Assembly (NCBI GenBank): GCA_028686565.1
Contig: JAQUBU010000096.1
Location: 1 to 7,859 of the forward strand
DNA from: Syntrophomonadaceae bacterium
GTDB taxonomy: Bacteria > Bacillota > Syntrophomonadia > Syntrophomonadales > Syntrophomonadaceae
Direction of reading: 5' to 3'
Length of the DNA: 7,859 nucleotides
Shown here: positions 6,573 to 7,859 of the stretch, piece after piece
How positions within the stretch are numbered: the stretch's first letter is position 1
Layout of the letters: each line of letters opens with the position of its first letter
The notes under the pieces: model-generated
Seen by the model: the letters and a program-made list of their open reading frames with translations, nothing else
What the model was told of the DNA's origin: nothing
Database searches by the model: none
Program-made: the position numbers and the translations under genes

Positions 6573-7274
6573 TTAGCGCAGCCTTTTGACCCGGTCCGCC
6601 AGGAAGCCCAGGCTGCCGGAGCTCTGCAGTACCGATTTCTTGCATTCGCCATTGACATTGCTGGTATATAGTGCACCATAGCCATTGCCGTACACATTAT
6701 GCAAATCGGCCATTACCCCTAAAAGCATCAGTTCCTTTTTATCCACCAGATCAGCTACCGCCCGATTGGCTAAAAGGTATTTGATCTGCATATCCACATT
6801 AAGCTCCGCCAACTCGCTATAATAAAGCTGTTTATCCTGGCTGTCAAAAACCAGGCCGCTTTCAAGCCGTCCTTCATCCAATGAGTTCTTGACTATAGAC
6901 AATTCAGTTCTAATCCCTATCGGTTCCTCAAGAAAATTGCTTTCGGCCGCCTTGATAGCTCCGCAGTCCGTATGCCCGGCTACTATCATCAAAGGAGTTT
7001 GCAAATGCAAGAGCCCGTATAGAATGGACCCTTCATTGGTTTTTACTTGATTTCCGATATTTTCCACGGAAAATATGCGGTTGAATATTTCTCCGAAAAT
7101 ATTCACCGGCATCCGTGAATCCGAACAGGTTAAGAGGGTAATAACCGGATGCTGTCCATAATTGCCTTTAGCAAAAGCCTCCAGGGGGAAATCTTTTTGA
7201 AAGGAAACCAGGCTCTCCTCCAGGCTTTTAACAACCACGGCCGGTTCAACCTTTTCTGCTGAATGATGACTCAC
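6573..7274 (-). CDS. Beta-class carbonic anhydrase
   Basis: The 233-residue protein should interconvert CO2 and bicarbonate in the cytoplasm. From the chosen GTG start, the zinc motif CSDSR lies at residues 50-54 (C50 ligand, D52-R54 dyad) and the second motif GHTDCG provides H101 and C104. The segment ENIGNQV near 71-77 occupies the place of the usual NAGN motif, with isoleucine in place of alanine. The length is somewhat above the minimal beta-class enzyme, with a C-terminal extension after about residue 180 that includes a NVYGNGYGALY stretch. The start is set by GGAGGTG at 7281-7287, six bases before GTG 7274; an in-frame TTG at 7289 overlaps this site and is unlikely. The gene stands alone, with a probable promoter upstream and a strong terminator downstream. 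In an anaerobe it would supply bicarbonate for carboxylations or balance CO2. No link to the exporter is evident. Confidence 0.93.
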   Translation of the reverse strand: MSHHSAEKVEPAVVVKSLEESLVSFQKDFPLEAFAKGNYGQHPVITLLTCSDSRMPVNIFGEIFNRIFSVENIGNQVKTNEGSILYGLLHLQTPLMIVAGHTDCGAIKAAESNFLEEPIGIRTELSIVKNSLDEGRLESGLVFDSQDKQLYYSELAELNVDMQIKYLLANRAVADLVDKKELMLLGVMADLHNVYGNGYGALYTSNVNGECKKSVLQSSGSLGFLADRVKRLR

Positions 7275-7280
7275 TAAATA

Positions 7281-7287
7281 CACCTCC
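7281..7287 (-). promoter_or_regulatory. Shine-Dalgarno that decides the carbonic anhydrase start
   Basis: GGAGGTG on the minus strand lies six bases before GTG 7274-7272. It overlaps the alternative upstream TTG 7289-7287, which would then have no ribosome binding site of its own. Confidence 0.75.
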
Positions 7288-7314
7288 AAATTTCATGTTG
7301 TTAAAAGATTCTTC

Positions 7315-7342
7315 ATTATTAGTTCTAAATCCTGCAAATCAA
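7315..7342 (-). promoter_or_regulatory. Probable promoter of the carbonic anhydrase gene
   Basis: On the minus strand TTGATT (7342-7337) and AATAAT (7320-7315) are 16 bases apart, with start expected near 7308. The match is moderate (four and five of six consensus bases). It begins five bases after the end of repeat copy D. Confidence 0.45.
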
Positions 7343-7346
7343 AAAT

Positions 7347-7474
7347 CTATAACGAGGCGAAAAGATGTACCTCGTTTTCTTTAAGTGATAGGGTTCCTAT
7401 TAGCAAAACAGGCGCTCGGGTTCCTATCCCCCGCCTTGTTGCAGCGGTGCGAAAGAAATTGCTCCGCAGTTTCT
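7347..7474 (-). repeat. Dispersed intergenic repeat, copy D (long form)
   Basis: Read on the minus strand, it contains GAAACTGCGGAGCAATTTC, then CACCGCTGCAACAAGGCGGGG, then CGCCTGTTTTGCTAATAGG and CTTAAAGAA, and ends in CGCCTCGTTATAG, the same module order as copy A. The terminal hairpin is AACGAGG (7351-7357) with CCTCGTT (7370-7376). A 10-base direct repeat, GGGTTCCTAT, occurs at 7391-7400 and 7418-7427 and is not seen in the other copies. The copy lies between the cupin and carbonic anhydrase genes. Confidence 0.75.
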
Positions 7475-7586
7475 CTCTCTGTTAAATAATGCCAATATGA
7501 GCAGCGCATAGCTTTTAAAGATTCCGGGGTTCTGAAATAAACAAGTAAATTAATCATGGCTAAATTTTTATGCCGCATCAGTTGTT
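7475..7586. other. Remainder of the cupin-carbonic anhydrase spacer, no supported gene
   Basis: This AT-rich stretch has a 65-codon open frame on the minus strand starting at ATG 7578. It has no ribosome binding site, and its second half is repeat copy D, so I do not call it a gene. Nothing else is recognisable. Confidence 0.4.
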
Positions 7587-7859
7587 TTAGCGCAGCTTCC
7601 CATGAACCGCCAGCCAGATACAGGGCGGTTCATGGGAAGTGTATTCTACCCGATGACGCTCCCGCGCGTTAATTAACACCCAATCACCAGCCCCCATCTC
7701 CAAGCTCCTGCCGTCTTCCCATGCCAGCCGGGCCTGACCCTGCAGCAAGACCACCCATTCATCCCGTTCCTGCTCATACCAGAAACCGGGCGGCGACACC
7801 TGCCCGGTCGATACTATACGTTCAATTAAAACCCCGTTATCAGGGATCAGGGTTTCAAA
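7587..7859 (-). CDS. Cupin-domain protein, C-terminal part (gene cut by the window edge)
   Basis: The frame is open from the right window edge to TAA at 7589-7587, showing 90 residues. An ATG-free start at GTG 7799 is possible in principle, but the frame continues upstream with cupin-like sequence (ETLIPDNGVLIERIVSTGQ), so the true start lies outside the window. Visible residues 21-90 contain SPPGFWYEQ, DEWVVLLQG and the second half-motif GAGDWVLI followed by RHRVEYT, with ending IWLAVHGKLR. The first cupin motif lacks the usual HxH pair (YEQ stands in its place), while the histidine in RHRVE is kept, as in a common small cupin group of unknown function. It is probably a small single-domain protein of about 100-115 residues. 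No function can be assigned from the visible part. The last codons hold a perfect inverted repeat. Confidence 0.78.
   Translation of the reverse strand, partial: FETLIPDNGVLIERIVSTGQVSPPGFWYEQERDEWVVLLQGQARLAWEDGRSLEMGAGDWVLINARERHRVEYTSHEPPCIWLAVHGKLR
7596..7639. repeat. Perfect 16-bp inverted repeat inside the 3' end of the cupin gene
   Basis: CTTCCCATGAACCGCC (7596-7611) and GGCGGTTCATGGGAAG (7624-7639) are exact complements around a 12-base loop. The whole structure lies within the last codons, ending six bases before the stop. It lacks a T run on either side, so it is not a classical terminator. It could stabilise the mRNA 3' end or act as a protein-bound palindrome. Confidence 0.75.

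Noticed and set aside
7381..7578. Minus-strand open frame of 65 codons between the cupin and carbonic anhydrase genes
   Set aside because: There is no ribosome binding site, no recognisable domain, and its second half consists of repeat copy D.

Overview
The window looks like chromosome of an anaerobic, probably low- to mid-GC Firmicute. I infer this from moderate base composition, strong AGGAGG-type ribosome binding sites, a GTG start, and a general resemblance of the proteins to clostridial or syntrophomonad families; the sequence does not prove the genus. There are no rRNA or tRNA genes, no transposase and no CRISPR array.

Left part (1-1215, minus strand): a PIG-L/LmbE-type N-deacetylase is followed one base later by a GT4-type glycosyltransferase that runs off the left edge. 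The pair suggests surface glycan or glycolipid/thiol-sugar synthesis. Centre (about 1650-6526, plus strand): a near-consensus promoter and a 28-bp palindrome lead into a four-gene exporter operon: HlyD-type membrane fusion protein, two different ABC ATPases, and one ABC-2 permease. A TetR-family regulator follows. The set resembles the E. coli ybhGFSR exporter with its TetR regulator, but here the double ATPase is split into two genes and only one permease is present. Right part (minus strand): a beta-carbonic anhydrase converges on the TetR gene across a strong hairpin terminator, and a cupin protein enters from the right edge.

The most unusual feature is a family of short, hairpin-forming dispersed repeats. 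Four copies (1297-1419, 1744-1825, 5811-5882, 7347-7474) lie between genes, two in each orientation and with variable internal modules. One copy runs up to the 5' end of the exporter operon and supplies part of its leader and possibly its ribosome binding site. Other points of interest are the complementary degeneracy of the two ATPases, which predicts one competent and one degenerate ATP site, and a perfect 16-bp inverted repeat inside the last codons of the cupin gene. I found no convincing wholly new system; the repeat family is the best candidate for something undescribed.
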